In this document: positions 35,531 through 46,875 of the stretch, one piece after another
Layout of the letters: every line of letters starts with the position of its first letter
Numbering within the stretch: position 1 is the first letter of the stretch
Assembly: GCA_963712435.1 (NCBI GenBank)
Contig: CAVQIB010000020.1
Location: 62,001-126,000 of the forward strand
Length of the DNA: 64,000 nt
Source of the DNA: Rhodoplanes sp963712435
Lineage (GTDB): Bacteria; Pseudomonadota; Alphaproteobacteria; Rhizobiales; Xanthobacteraceae
Direction of reading: 5' to 3'
Made by a program: the position numbers and the translations under genes
The notes under the pieces: model-generated
Told to the model about the DNA's origin: nothing
Database searches by the model: none
What the model saw: only the letters and a program-made list of their open reading frames with translations

Positions 35531-36936
35531 TCAGAAATGCCAGATCGACCGGACGCCGATAACCAGGGCGTTCACGCTGGATGCGCCGCCGTCCGGATGC
35601 CAGACATAGGTCAGTACTGGCTGCACCGTCCAACCCGGAACGACCTGGGCAAGATAGGTTAACTCGAGATTGGCCTCGAAGTCCTGGATGACTTCGGGAC
35701 CCCCGTTAAAGGCGATCTCGTCGCCTTCATTGCCGCGCACACTGTTTGAATACCGCGCATATTCGAAGATGGCGCCGAACTTGTCGTCCGGCCGCTGTGG
35801 GATCATGCCCGCAAAAACAATTCCCGTTTCCAACCAGAAATTGAGCAGGTTTCGGTCCTGCGGGCTGGCGGATGCGAGGCCGAAGATCGAGACGCCGCTG
35901 TTTGCGTCTCCACCCGGGGGCCGGAAGAGCTGCTGTTCGAAGACGCCATAGACGCCATTGTTGCCCCTTCGCTTTAGCGGAACCCCTGAACCGTCAGGAT
36001 CCGCCAGCAGGGTTCCGTCATTGGCGAGCCGCTGATCGTCGAATTTCCCGAAATGGGCCCAGCCGCCGAGCTTCAAGGTGGTGGCAAGCCCGGTATCCGT
36101 CTTCCCCCGATTGGTCCGGAACTGCGCCTCGGCGATGGCAAAGGGAGGGTCGGTCACTCGAAAATTCAGGCCGTATCTGTTGCGGAGCTGCTCTTGGCCG
36201 TTTGTTCCCGGGCCGGCGGGATCGCCGTTGAACACCGCCGCCAGCACCGAGATGTTCCTGGTCGGCTCGACCTTCAGGCGCACGCCCGGCGTCGATAACG
36301 GATAGGCGGGGCCGCCGCTCGGGAGATTTGCGGCCGTGATCGTTGGCCAGTCGGTCTGCAGGAACATTATGCCGACCTCGTCGAAAAAGAACTCGACGTC
36401 CGCCGCGAGTTGGCCGGCGCGAAGGCTGGCGCCGCCGTTCCAAAACGTCTGCTCCAGCCACAGTTCCGAGAGTCGTGTCGCCGGCTCTGCTTCGATCGCG
36501 GCGATCGTGTTGATGCCGCCGACATAGTCGCGCCGAATGCGACCGGTATTATGAATCTGAAACATGTTCGTGTAGAAGCTGAGGCCCTGCCAGCCCGTCA
36601 GCTTCTCGAATTCGACCGTCATGTTGTATTCGAGCTTGCCTTGATCGATGACGCCGCGGCGCAGACCGCCGTTCACATTGCCGAGCACGTCGTTGGTGTA
36701 GATGAAGATTGTAGGTGAGGCCGTAGCCGGCGAGGAATTGTCGGACGCCGGCCGGATCGCCATTGTATGGCAAGCTGGTTGCGATCGACGGCGCAGTAAT
36801 GCCGTTGCTCATCCGGACCCTCCGCTTGCGCCGGTGCGGACGCCGTGTGAAGCGCGAGCAGGAAGAGGCAGCTCAGGCAAGTCAGTTTTCCGGCGACGCG
36901 GCCCATCGAAAAACGCCGCCGGGCGTCCCGAACCAT
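35531..36936 (-). CDS. OprB-family porin, two apparent frameshifts
   Basis: Second carbohydrate-selective porin. The main part (35531 to about 36717) has LSELWLEQTFWNGGASLRAGQLAADVEFFFDEVG, PSGGPAYPLSTPGVRLKVEP and a terminal SIWHF with the C-terminal Phe of barrel proteins. The signal peptide (AGKLTCLSCLFLLALHTASAPAQA) and the ITAPSIATSLPYNGDPAGVRQFLAGYGLTYN segment are in two other frames. One extra base at about 36812 and one at about 36717 restore about 467 residues. It is related to the OprB at 31731, including the same SIATSLP start of the mature part. Start is ATG 36936. Confidence 0.85.
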
Positions 36937-37430
36937 CGCACTGTTCCCGCGTGTGCAGATGCTGACACTGGCGCTACGTCCAGCTTCGTCGCTCCGCGCA
37001 GTTCTGCCGGGATGGTTTACAACAGAACGGCGACGGCCATCCATGCGCCTTGGTGGAACGGCGTTGAAACCTACATCGTGACAATCAAATTCGGCGTCCC
37101 GTTGCCCGATAGCATCAATGTTTGAGAGCGGAACAGGCGTTCGCCGCCGCCAGAGCGCGTGATCCGCCGCTGGACAGGATCGGCACGTCGGACACTGGCC
37201 GCCGGCACGCGAAATGGCTGCCGCTTGACGACAGGGCGGGCCGGCTGATCGGCGCCCGGGAGCAAAATCACTGGTTGCGGCCATGATCGCGACTGACAGG
37301 CGGGCGAACCCTCCCGCTCCCGCAACGCACAATGTTTGTTTAATGCACGTCACGCAGTTGGTGTTCTATATTGGATGAAATCCAAACTGATTTCCCGCCA
37401 TTGTTTGCACGGCATACGGAGGGAGCCCGA
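36937..37430. other. Divergent intergenic region, OprB and RND adaptor
   Basis: About 490 bases between divergently transcribed genes. No supported gene or clear repeat is seen. The last 120 bases are AT-richer (TTTGTTTAATGCACG, TTCTATATTGGATG) and probably hold the promoter of the RND operon. Confidence 0.45.
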
Positions 37431-38688
37431 GTGCAAGACAGCAGGTCGGAACGACCGGCCCGGCCGCTCGGTTGGCGGTCGCAGCTCGTATTGGTCGTGC
37501 TGGTCGTCGGCATCATCGCGAGGCGTCGCGGCGACCTGGAGTTTCGCGCACCGGGGCGGCAAGCGATTGCTGCCGGAGGAGATGTCGAGCGAGGCCAAAC
37601 GCAGCGCGCGCGTCTACCGGCCGAAGGAATCGGAATGGGCAAGCCTCACGATCGAGGAGATCGAAAACCATTCCTTCAACTCCGAAGTCGTGACCGAGGG
37701 AAAGGTCCAGGTCAACGAAGACCGTTCGACACCGATCTTTTCGCCCTATGCGGGCCGCGTGACGCGGCTGTTCGCGAAGGCGGGCGAGATGATTGAGCGC
37801 GGCCAGCCTCTGTTCGTCGTCGAGGCGACCGACATGGTGCAGGCGCAGAACGACTTCATCGCGGCGATCACCGTGATGAACAAGGCCCGCTCGGCGCTCA
37901 ACCTCGCGCAGATCACCGACAAGCGCAGCCGCGATCTGTACGAGGCGAAGGCGGTCCCGCTCAAGGAAATGCAGAACGCCCAGGCCGGCTTGGTCGGCGG
38001 CCAGAACGACATGCGGTCCGCCGAGACGGCGCTCGAAGCGGCCCGCAACAGGCTGCGCATTCTCGGGCGCAGCGAAGCCGACATCGACGCTTTCGAAAAG
38101 ACCGGCCGGATCAATCCGGATACGCCGGTCTATGCGCCGATCGCCGGAACCATCGTTCAACGCAAGATCGGCCCCGGCCAGTATGTGAGTTCGGCGACCA
38201 GCGATCCCGTGTTCGTCGTCGGCGATCTCGCCAATCTCTGGCTCACGGCGTTCGTGCGCGAGACGGATGCGGGGAAGGTGGCGGTCGGCGAGGAGCTGAG
38301 CTTCACCGTGCTCGCCTATCCGGAGCGGGTGTTCCGCGGCACGATCGATTACGTCGCCGCCTCCATCGATCCGGCGAGCCGGCGGCTGATGGTGCGCGCC
38401 ACGGTCGACAATTCCGACGGTCTGCTCAAGCCCGAGATGTTCGCGAGCGTCACGATCACGGTCAGACGGGACGTGATGGCCGCCGCGGCGCCGCGCGACG
38501 CCTTGATCTACGAGGGCAGCTCGGTGCGGTCCTGGTTCGCGCGCGACGACAAGACGATCGAGTTGCGTCAGATCAAGACCGGCATGACCGACGGCCGCAT
38601 GATCCAGATCATCGACGGCGCGAAGCCGGGCGAGCGGATCGTGGTCAAGGGCAGCCTGTTCATCGACCGGGTCGCGACGGGCGGCTGA
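37431..38688 (+). CDS. RND efflux periplasmic adaptor (CzcB/CusB type), one apparent frameshift
   Basis: Membrane-fusion protein linking an inner-membrane RND pump to an outer-membrane channel. The GTG at 37431 follows GGAGGG by seven bases and gives a short cytoplasmic start and a membrane anchor (SQLVLVVLVVGIIA). The frame then changes at about 37521, where GCG-GGC appears as GCGAGGC, and continues GVAATWSFAHRGGK. The rest has the barrel-sandwich half motifs (IFSPYAGRVTRLFAKAGEMIERGQPLFVV, PVYAPIAGTIVQRKIGPGQYV) around a coiled coil, typical of heavy-metal adaptors. Restored length is about 418 residues. The pump gene follows after 35 bases. Confidence 0.88.
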
Positions 38689-38723
38689 CAGGGCAAGCCC
38701 CGCATGGCGGCAAAAGAAGGCCG

Positions 38724-41700
38724 ATGAACGCCCTGATCGCCACCGCCCTCAAGCACAGGCTGCTGATGGTCGGCCTGTTCGTGCTGACCATCATCGGCGG
38801 CCTGATCGCCTTCCGCCAGCTCAATATCGAGGCCTATCCCGACCCGACGCCGCCGATGGTGACGATCATCACGCAGAGCCAAGGGCTCTCGGCGGAGGAG
38901 ATCGAGCGCTACATCACGGTCCCGATCGAGAAACAGGTCGCCGGCATCAAGCATCTGCGGAACATCCGCACGATTTCGCTCTACAGCCTGTCCAGCGTCA
39001 ATCTGCAGTTCACGTTCGACTACACCTACGAAGAGGCGCTGCAACAGGTCCTCAATCGCCTCGCTTCCCTGCCGCCGCTCTTGAACAACGCCCAGCCGCA
39101 CATCTCGCCGATCAGCCCGATCGGCGAGATTTTTCGCTACAAGCTCGTGGGCCCGGCCAACTACAGCGTGCTCGATCTCAAGACGCTGCAGGACTGGGTC
39201 CTCGAGCGGCGCTTCCGCATGGTGCCCGGCGTGATCGACGTGGTGGGCTGGGGCGGCAAGACGAAGACGTTCGAATTGCAGGTCGACACCAACAAGCTGC
39301 TCGCCTATGGGCTGACGCTGCCGCAGGTTCTGCAGACGCTTGGCAACAGCAACATCAATGTCGGCGGCAACACGGTCAATATCGGGACTCAGTCGGCGGT
39401 CGTGCGCGGCGTCGGACTGATCCGCTCGATCGACGATATCAGCAACACCATGCTGACGCAGAGCGGCGGCAACCCGGTGCTCGTGCGGGACGTCGCCATC
39501 GTCAGGGTCGGACATCAGCCGCGTCTCGGCATCGCCGGCAAGGACGCCGACGACGACATCGTGCAGGGCATCGTGCTGATGCGCCGCGGCGAGCAGAGCA
39601 TGGCGACGATCAAGCGCGTGCAGGAGGAGGTCGAACGCATCAACGACGCGGGCGTGCTGCCGCCGGGCGTGCGCATCGAAAGAATATACGACCGCAAGGA
39701 CCTGATCGACGTGACGACCCGCACGGTCCTGCACAATATGCTGTTCGGGATCGCGCTGATCGTCCTGCTGCAATGGGTGTTCCTCGGCAATCTGCGCAGC
39801 GCGGCGATCGTCGGCGCGACCATTCCCTTCGCGCTGTTGTTCGCGGTCGGCATCCTCGTCCTGCGCGGGGAGTTCCGCCAATCTTCTCTCGGTCGGCGCG
39901 ATCGACTTCGGCCTGATCGTGGATTCGACGGTCATCATGGTCGAGGCGATCTTTCGCTGGCTCGGTCAGCCGTTCGAGCGACGCGGGCCGGACACGCTCG
40001 ACGGGCAAGGCTGGGGCTTGTCCGGCAAGCTCCTCGAAATCTACCGCGCCGGAAGCAGCGTCGGCCGCTCGATCTTCTTTTCCGCCGGAATCATCATCGC
40101 GGCGTTCATCCCGCTATTCACGCTGAGCGGGGTCGAGGGCCACATCTTCGGTCCGATGGCGAAGACCTATGCCTATGCGCTCGCCGGCGGCCTGATCGCG
40201 ACGTTCACCGTGACGCCGGCGCTCAGCGCATTTCTGCTGCCCGACCGGGTGGTGGAACGGGAAACCTGGATCGTGCGGATGCTGAGCGCCGCCTACATCC
40301 CGGTGCTTCGCTTCGGGCTCGCCAATCGCATGGTCATCCTGGGCGCCGTGACCGGGCTGCTGATCCTCGTGATGTATGTCGGGCAGATGCTCGGCCTTGA
40401 ATTCATGCCCAAGCTCGAGGAAGGCAATCTGTGGATTCGCGCGACGATGCCCTCCACCATCTCGCTCGATGAAGGGAACAGCTACGTCAATCGGATGCGG
40501 AACTTGATCCGCAGCTTCCCCGAGATCGAAGTCGGTCGTCTCGCAGCATGGCCGGCCCGACGACGGCACCGACCCCGCGGGCTTCTTCAATGCCGAGTTC
40601 TTCGCGCCGCTGAAGCCGGCAAACCTCTGGCGCAAAGGCGTCGACAAGGACGACCTGACGGGGGAAATCCTGGCGAAGCTCAGCGCCGAGTTTCCCGGGG
40701 TGGCCTTCAACTTCTCCCAGTATCTGCAGGACAATGTCGCGGAAGCGGTGTCGGGCGTCAAAGGCGAGAACTCGATCAAGCTGTTCGGGAACGACCTGCC
40801 GACCTTGACCAACACCGCGAACGCCATCCGCGCGCAGCTCGAAAAGGTTCCGGGCGTCGCCGATCTCGCGGTGTTTATCTCGCTCGGCCAGCCGACCATC
40901 CAGATCGACGTCGATCGCGCGCGCGCCGCGCGCTACGGGCTCACCCCCGGCGACATCAATGCGACGATCCGGGCCGCGATCGGCGGGGAGGCGGCGGGCA
41001 ATCTCTACGAGCCGGGCGGCGATCGATTCTTTCCCATCGTGGTGCGGCTTGCGGCGCAGTACCGCCAGAGCCCCGAAGCGATCCAGAACCTGCGCATCGG
41101 CGTGCAGGGGCCGAACGGGATGACGCAGATCCCGCTCAGCGAGGTCGCGACCGTGCAACTGATGTCGGGCGCGGCCTATATCTATCGCGAGAACCAGCAG
41201 CGCTATCTGCCGATCAAGTTCAGCGTGCGCGAGCGCGATCTGGGCAGCGCCATCCAGGAGGCGCAGGAGCGGGTGGCGGACGGCGTTCACCTGCCCGCCG
41301 GCTCCCGACTCGAATGGGTGGGCGAGTTCGGCAATCTTCAGGACGCGATCGCGCGGCTGAAGATCGTCGTCCCGATCAGCCTCGGCATGATTGCGCTTCT
41401 GCTGTTCCTCAATTTCGGTTCCGGGGTCGACACGCTGCTCGCGATGAGCGTCATTCCGATGGCCGTGATCGGCGGCGTGCTTGGGCTCGCCGTGACGGGC
41501 ACGCCATTCAGCGTCTCCGCCGCGATTGGATTCATCGCGCTGTTCGGCATCGCGGTGATGGACGGGATCATCGTGCTCAGCCAGTACAATCGGCTCATCG
41601 AAGCGGGATTCGAACGCTGGGCGGCGCTGGTCCGGACGGGAGAGCGGCAGATGCGGCCCGTGCTGATGACCTGCATCATCGCGGGGGTGGGGCTCCTTCC

Positions 41701-41881
41701 GGCCGCGCTGTCGACCGGGATCGGCTCGCAGGTGCAGAAACCGCTCGCCGTGGTCGTCGTCGGCGGGATGGCGGTTGCCCCCATCGTGATACTGATTACC
41801 TTGCCGGTCCTGATCTCGATCTTTTCGCGTCGCGGACGCGTGACGGTCCGGCGCGAGCCCGCGCGCGAGCCGGCGGAGTGA
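38724..41881 (+). CDS. Heavy-metal efflux RND pump (CzcA/CusA type), two apparent frameshifts
   Basis: Inner-membrane proton-driven pump of about 1051 residues when restored. It has the N-terminal membrane helix, large periplasmic loops (YPDPTPPMVTIITQSQGLSAEEIERYITVPIE) and the transmembrane proton-relay segment IDFGLIVDSTVIMVEAIFR, matching the DFGxxVD pattern of the heavy-metal subfamily. The second half is intact (GIAVMDGIIVLSQYNRLIEAGFERWAALVRTGERQMRPVLMT). Frames change at about 39880 (GGGGAGTTCC) and about 40540 (GTCGGTCGTC). The metal cannot be read from the sequence. The TolC-like gene just downstream is convergent. Confidence 0.88.
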
Positions 41882-41896
41882 ACGGCCGCTCGGGCG

Positions 41897-43363
41897 CTAC
41901 TGCCCGGCCGGCGTGCGCAATCCGTGCCAGACGTCGCGCACTTGCTGGTAATGCGTCTGCGGCTCGTAGCTCGCCACCGGCAGTCCGAGATTGCGGTGAT
42001 CGAGGCGGCCGGTGGCGGCCAGCAATGTGTACGACGCCACCACGCGGTCGCGCTGCGCTCCGATCAGGCGCGCTCTCGCCGAGATCAGGTCCTGTTGCGA
42101 GTTGAGGACTTCGAGCGTGGTGCGCTGTCCGGCCTGGGCTTCGCGGCGCACGCCTTCCAGCGCGAGCGTCGCCGCGCGAACCTCCAATTCCGCGGCCGTC
42201 AGCGCGACCTTGGCGCCCTCATGCGTCACCCAGGCGGCGGTCACGCCGGCCGCCGTCAGGCTCCGCACCCGATCGAGCACCATCCGCGCCTGCGACAGCA
42301 CCTCCTTCGACTGACGCACCTGCGCCGAGGCCTGGCCGCCGTCATAGATGGGGATGTTGAGATTGCCGATCAGCCCGGCCTGCTTGGTCTCCTTCACGTC
42401 GAGGCTGGTGTCGGTGTTCCGCGAGTTCAGGAGATAGCCCTGCGCGGTGATGGTCGGGTAGAGGGCGCTTTCGGCGACGCGGATGGCGTATTGCGCAACG
42501 TCGATGTCGAAGGTCGCGCCGAGCACGGCCGGGTTTTCGCGGCGGGCGACGGCGATCGCCTGGTCGCGCGACGTCGGAAGCAGGCGGTCGATGGGCGCCG
42601 AGGGAACGATCCGCCCGGGCGGAACCCCGATGATCTGTTCATAGGTCGCCTGGGCGATCGCGAGATTCACCTCGGCGGCGTTGAGGTCGGCGGCGCCGCG
42701 GGCAAGTCGCGCCTCCGCTTGCGCGACGTCGGTCGGGGTGACGTCGCCGGCCTCCAGCCGCTTGCGCGTGCTCTCCAGCGTCTCGCGCAGAAACGTCACG
42801 TTCACGCGCTGCGCTTCGACGAGCGCCTGGGTCGCGGCGACGTTCTCGAACGCCGTGACGGCGTCCAGGAGAATCGCCTGTTCGACGCTGCGCAACGCCT
42901 CGCGTCCCGAGCGCACCAGGGACTCGGCCTGCCGCACCTGGTTTCCGGTCTTGAAGCCGTTGAAGAGAACCTGGTTGATCGTGACCTGCGCCGTATACCC
43001 GCGCAACGTCGCGGATGCGGCGCTGCCGTCGACGAACAGGTCGCGCACCGCAATCAGGCTCGGACTGAAGCCAAAGGCAATCTGCGGACGGTAGCCGGAG
43101 AGCGCGATCGAGACGTTTTCATCGGTGCCGCGCTGGCGCGCGCGCTCGGCGTTGAGCACCGCATTGGTCCGATAGGCGCGCACGAGCGCGCCTTCAAGGG
43201 TTTCCGCGGCGGCGGGCGTCGCCAGCATGGCGGCAAGCGCAAGCACGAACGCGATGATGCGCAGCGACGTAACTCTTGGGTCTGTCGGCGTACCGCGCGG
43301 GTGACGCGCGCCATGCGGCGTGATCCGGCGCGCCAGTTTTCGCGACAACCCCATGCACCCCAT
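41897..43363 (-). CDS. TolC-family outer membrane protein, second copy
   Basis: Paralogue of the tolC at 18359, 488 residues. It has a signal segment (LRIIAFVLALAAMLATPAAA), TLEGALVRAYRTNAVLNAERARQRGTDENVSIALSGYRPQ, the central repeat and the same end SYEPQTHYQQVRDVWHGLRTPAGQ. About 30 residues precede the signal segment if ATG 43363 is used; ATG 43354 is another option. It is a likely outer-membrane partner for the adjacent RND adaptor and pump, but it is transcribed towards them, so it is not in their operon. Confidence 0.88.
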   Translation of the reverse strand: MGCMGLSRKLARRITPHGARHPRGTPTDPRVTSLRIIAFVLALAAMLATPAAAETLEGALVRAYRTNAVLNAERARQRGTDENVSIALSGYRPQIAFGFSPSLIAVRDLFVDGSAASATLRGYTAQVTINQVLFNGFKTGNQVRQAESLVRSGREALRSVEQAILLDAVTAFENVAATQALVEAQRVNVTFLRETLESTRKRLEAGDVTPTDVAQAEARLARGAADLNAAEVNLAIAQATYEQIIGVPPGRIVPSAPIDRLLPTSRDQAIAVARRENPAVLGATFDIDVAQYAIRVAESALYPTITAQGYLLNSRNTDTSLDVKETKQAGLIGNLNIPIYDGGQASAQVRQSKEVLSQARMVLDRVRSLTAAGVTAAWVTHEGAKVALTAAELEVRAATLALEGVRREAQAGQRTTLEVLNSQQDLISARARLIGAQRDRVVASYTLLAATGRLDHRNLGLPVASYEPQTHYQQVRDVWHGLRTPAGQ

Positions 43364-44215
43364 CCGATCCGGTCAGCCGATAGCCTAGAGGCTGCTTTGC
43401 AACCCGAGCGTTCGCCCAAGAACTTATGAGGCGCACTTTTTCCCTTTAATATTTCTAAAGTGGATGATCGCCAAGCCGTCGGAAGGACGCGGCCAGGGCG
43501 TCAAATCGCGCGAGCGTATATGCGGCGCTCGCGTGTCGATTTCGTCTTGGGATGCGAGATGTGCTCTATCGAGTCGGTGCGAGGAGGCTCGCTACTTCTT
43601 GCAAAGTCATTGTTGCCTCAGCGCTTATCAAAGGTTCTTCGGCGCGGCTCGGCTCGGGCTGCACGGCAACGGAGCGCCCGATTGGCGCGGTCTGCAAAAC
43701 CGGGACGCAGATCGGGCGACACCGCTCCGACTGCGGCACTCTGTCTTGAGTTTGCAGCGCAGAGAACCGCTCGGCCGGGCGGTAACTCCCGCCTCCCCGG
43801 ACGGGCCTTTCAGGCGAAGACGGGAGAGTTCACCACCTGGCCTTGAAGCTTGCCGCCGGTCATGTACTCTCGATCGACGCGATTCTCTGCTCGGGACGGG
43901 ACAGCGGGATGAGAAGGATCGCAATCGCATCAGGTTTTTGCCCGGGAGCGCCGCTTGCCCCGTGCCGGAGCGAAGCGCCGCGAGCGCGCCGGCCCGCGCG
44001 CCGCGCACCAGATATATGCGCGCGACGAGACAGCGTCCCGCGCGCCGTCTGGCCGGGAGCGAGTGAATTCCGGGTAGCACAAGAAAAGCCTATTTTATCA
44101 GACATTTGAGTTCTTGATCGTAAGCGGCCTGTCGTCCTTCTCTGCGGGTATCTACGCTTCCGACCAGTTTGGAAAACTGATATGCGGATTCCACCACTGC
44201 GTGAGGGGAAGGGGT
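43364..44215. other. Long non-coding stretch before hpnG
   Basis: About 850 bases with no gene I can support. Open frames up to 200 codons exist but have Arg/Ser/Pro-rich shadow composition and no recognisable domain. Composition is mixed, with AT-rich patches near 43435-43460 (CTTTAATATTTCTAAAG) and 44085-44105. It could be decayed sequence or hold the hpnG promoter; squalene-hopene cyclase and hpnCDE, often upstream of hpnG, are absent. Confidence 0.5.
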
Positions 44216-44914
44216 ATGATTGTCGTTGTGGGATTGGCTTTTGAGGCCCGTATCGCGGCCGGGCCAGGGGTGCGGGTCATCTGCAGCGGCGACGGCCGCA
44301 ACCTGGTCTCTTCACTTGCGAAAGCGATCAGAGACGCGCGGCTGCGCAAGAAGGATTGCGGCGGACTGATCAGCTTCGGCGTCGCCGGGGGGCTCGATCC
44401 CGAGTTGCAACCTGGAACATGCGTGGTGGGATCAGCCATTCTCTACGGCGAGACCAGGACGGCCACCGACCTCGTCTGGTCGCAACGGCTTCTGCGAAAA
44501 ATCCCCAAGGCGGTGCATGGGCCTTTGATAGGGGTCTCCGCTCCCGTGGCGCGGCCGGAGGACAAACGAGTCCTCTACGAACGGACCGGCGCTGTGGCGG
44601 TGGACATGGAATCCCACGTCGTGGCCAGCCTCGCGCGCAAGCACGATATCCCGATGGCGGCGATTCGCGTCATCACCGATCCCGCCGAGCGGGCGCTGCC
44701 CGCCTGCGCGGTGTCCGCGATGCGCCCGAACGGAACAACCGACATCTTGGCCATGATCCGGTCCGTCATGACGCGGCCGCGCGAGCTTCCCGCCCTTCTG
44801 CAGACCGCGCTCGACGCGCGCGCGGCCCGCAGCACGCTCATGCGGGGGCGCAAGCTGCTCGGGCCGGGACTGGGGCTGCCGGATTTCAGGCCGGCCGAGC
44901 TTGCGCCGCATTAG
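44216..44914 (+). CDS. hpnG: HpnG, adenosylhopane nucleoside phosphorylase
   Basis: In hopanoid synthesis HpnG removes adenine from adenosylhopane to give ribosylhopane phosphate, after HpnH has joined 5'-deoxyadenosine to diploptene. The 232-residue protein has the phosphorylase core GLISFGVAGGLDPELQPGTCVVGSAI and the purine-ribose-binding block VAVDMESHVVASLARKHDIPMAAIRVITDPAERALP. ATG 44216 follows GAGGGGAAGGGG. hpnH, usually the preceding gene, is not in the window. hpnA follows after 19 bases. Confidence 0.88.
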   Translation: MIVVVGLAFEARIAAGPGVRVICSGDGRNLVSSLAKAIRDARLRKKDCGGLISFGVAGGLDPELQPGTCVVGSAILYGETRTATDLVWSQRLLRKIPKAVHGPLIGVSAPVARPEDKRVLYERTGAVAVDMESHVVASLARKHDIPMAAIRVITDPAERALPACAVSAMRPNGTTDILAMIRSVMTRPRELPALLQTALDARAARSTLMRGRKLLGPGLGLPDFRPAELAPH

Positions 44915-44933
44915 TCCCTTCGGCGGTCCTGGC

Positions 44934-45923
44934 GTGAGTGCGGATCGTGTGCTGGTGACGGGCGCCGCCGGCTTTGTCGGCGCCGCGATCGCAACGGTGC
45001 TGCGGAACGCGGGTTTCCGCGTGCGCACCCTCGTGCGGGCCACCAGTTCCCGGGTCAACCTTCATCCGGACGACGACCTTGTTGTCGGCGACCTGCATGA
45101 CCGCGACGCGGTCGCTGCGGCGCTGACGGAGGTCCGCTACCTGTTCCACGCCGCCGCCGACTACCGGCTATGGGCCCCGGACCCCGGCGTCATCTACCGC
45201 AACAATGTCGAGACGACCCGCATCGTCATGGAGGAGGCGCGTCGCTGCGGCGTCGAGCGGATCGTCTATACGAGCAGCGTTGCGACCATCGATCTGCGCC
45301 ACAAAATCCCGGCGGACGAAACGGAACGGCTCGCCGAGGGCGAGGCGATCGGCGCTTACAAGAAGAGCAAGGTCGCGGCCGAACGGCTGGTCGAGCACAT
45401 GGCGCAGCGCGGCCTGCCGGTCGTGATCGTCAATCCGTCCACCCCGATCGGCCCGCGCGATGTCAAGCCGACCCCGACCGGGCGCATCATTGTCGAGGCC
45501 GCGTCAGGGCGCATGCCCGGGTTCGTCGATACCGGCCTGAACCTCGTGCATGTCGACGACGTGGCGGCCGGACATCTCGCAGCGCTGCGCCACGGCGAGA
45601 TCGGCGAGCGCTACATTCTCGGCGGCGAGAACGTTTTCCTGGGCGTCCTGCTGGCGGACATCGCCAAGCTGGTCGGCCGGCGGCCGCCACGGCTGCGATT
45701 GCCGATCGGCGCGGTCTACCCGCTCGCTGTCGCGGCCGAGCTCGTGGCGCGGTTCACCCGGCGCGAGCCCTTCGTGACGCGGGACGGGCTGCGCCTCGCG
45801 CGCCACCATATGTTCTTCGACGATGCGAAGGCGCGCCGCGCGCTCGGCTATGTCTCCCGGCCCTACCGGGAAGCGGTGGCGGACGCGATCGCCTGGTTTC
45901 GCGCAGCCGGCTATCTGCGGTGA
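44934..45923 (+). CDS. hpnA: HpnA, hopanoid-associated sugar epimerase
   Basis: Extended short-chain dehydrogenase/epimerase of 329 residues. The NAD(P)-binding GxxGxxG is VLVTGAAGFVGAAIATVL; the family pattern VRYLFHAAADYRLWAPDPGVIYRNNVETTRIVMEEA, TSSVATID and GAYKKSKVAAERL (YxxxK) is that of HpnA. Its exact substrate is not settled; it may modify the ribose-derived side chain. GTG 44934 gives a start ten residues before the Rossmann motif. It is convergent with hpnK. Confidence 0.9.
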   Translation: MSADRVLVTGAAGFVGAAIATVLRNAGFRVRTLVRATSSRVNLHPDDDLVVGDLHDRDAVAAALTEVRYLFHAAADYRLWAPDPGVIYRNNVETTRIVMEEARRCGVERIVYTSSVATIDLRHKIPADETERLAEGEAIGAYKKSKVAAERLVEHMAQRGLPVVIVNPSTPIGPRDVKPTPTGRIIVEAASGRMPGFVDTGLNLVHVDDVAAGHLAALRHGEIGERYILGGENVFLGVLLADIAKLVGRRPPRLRLPIGAVYPLAVAAELVARFTRREPFVTRDGLRLARHHMFFDDAKARRALGYVSRPYREAVADAIAWFRAAGYLR

Positions 45924-45950
45924 ACGCGGCGCGCGAGCGGCGAGCGTGTT

Positions 45951-46801
45951 TCAGCGCGCCGTCATGAAATCCGCATAGCCGCCGAGAGCGATGTCGCCTT
46001 TACGCGCGGCGGCCAGGGTCTCCGTAGCCGTCAGCGCAGCGAACTCGTCGGCGTAGCGATAGCCGGGCGCGCCGAACGCAAATCCGCCCCGCACGGCCGG
46101 ATGCAGGTAGATTTCGCTGCATCCCTCCGGCAGGCGCCCGATGAGGCCGACGAGTCGCGCGGGCGTCATCTCTCCCGACCACGCCAAACCGAACACGGCG
46201 TCCGGCGACCAGAAGCCCGCCCGGCGCATTGTTCGGGCAAGCCGGCGGGCCCATGGCGTCATGATCCATGCCGCCGATCGCCGTGGCCCCGGCTCGATCG
46301 CGGCAAGCACGCCGGCGGGCTCGCGCGGCACGCGCACGCCCTTGACCCCGAAATCATCGGCAATCGCTAAGCAGTTCGCGCGCGATCATCGGGTGCAGAT
46401 GGAAGTGCTTGTGCGCGTTGACGTGATCGAGCGGCAAGCCGGTCGCGCGGAAAGCCGCGAACTGCGCCTTGATCTCGGCCCGCATCTGCCGCCGGACCGC
46501 AGGGCGCATGGCGATGTCCCATCCGAGGCGCGCGAGATCGGTGCGCAGGCGTCCGTGCGCGATCGACCAGATCGGGCACATGCTGCGGCGGGAGCAGGGG
46601 CGGACCCTCCACGAGGGTGAGATGCAAGCCGACCCGCAGCCGCGGCATGGCTCGGGCGCGCGCGACGGCGTCGGCGGCGGCCGGACCCGCGACCATCAGG
46701 CTCGCGGCGGTCAGCACGCCATTCCTGTGCGCCGCCTCGACTGCCTCGTTGACCTCCGGCGCGAGCCCGAAATCGTCCGCGGTGACGATCAGCCGTTTCA
46801 C
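45951..46801 (-). CDS. hpnK: HpnK, hopanoid-associated YdjC/ChbG-type deacetylase, two apparent frameshifts
   Basis: Predicted to deacetylate the N-acetylglucosamine placed on bacteriohopanetetrol by HpnI. The N-terminus MKRLIVTADDFGLAPEVNEAVEAAHRNGVLTAASLMV carries the metal-binding DD pair. The middle (AAFRATGLPLDHVNAHKHFHLHPMIA) carries the conserved His residues, and the end contains SEIYLHPAVRGGF. The three parts are in three frames; breaks lie at about 46573 and 46368. Correction gives about 282 residues, the family length. It is the last gene of the - strand hopanoid operon. Confidence 0.88.
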
Positions 46802-46875
46802 GCGCTTCCTTCCTGGACGATCTCGCCGGAGCGCTATAGCGAGATGAATTGGGTTTGCATCGACTAACTCCCGGC

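Noticed and set aside
43464..44066. 200-codon open frame in the gap before hpnG
   Set aside because: Shadow-like composition, no ribosome site, no recognisable domain, and overlapping frames of equal quality.
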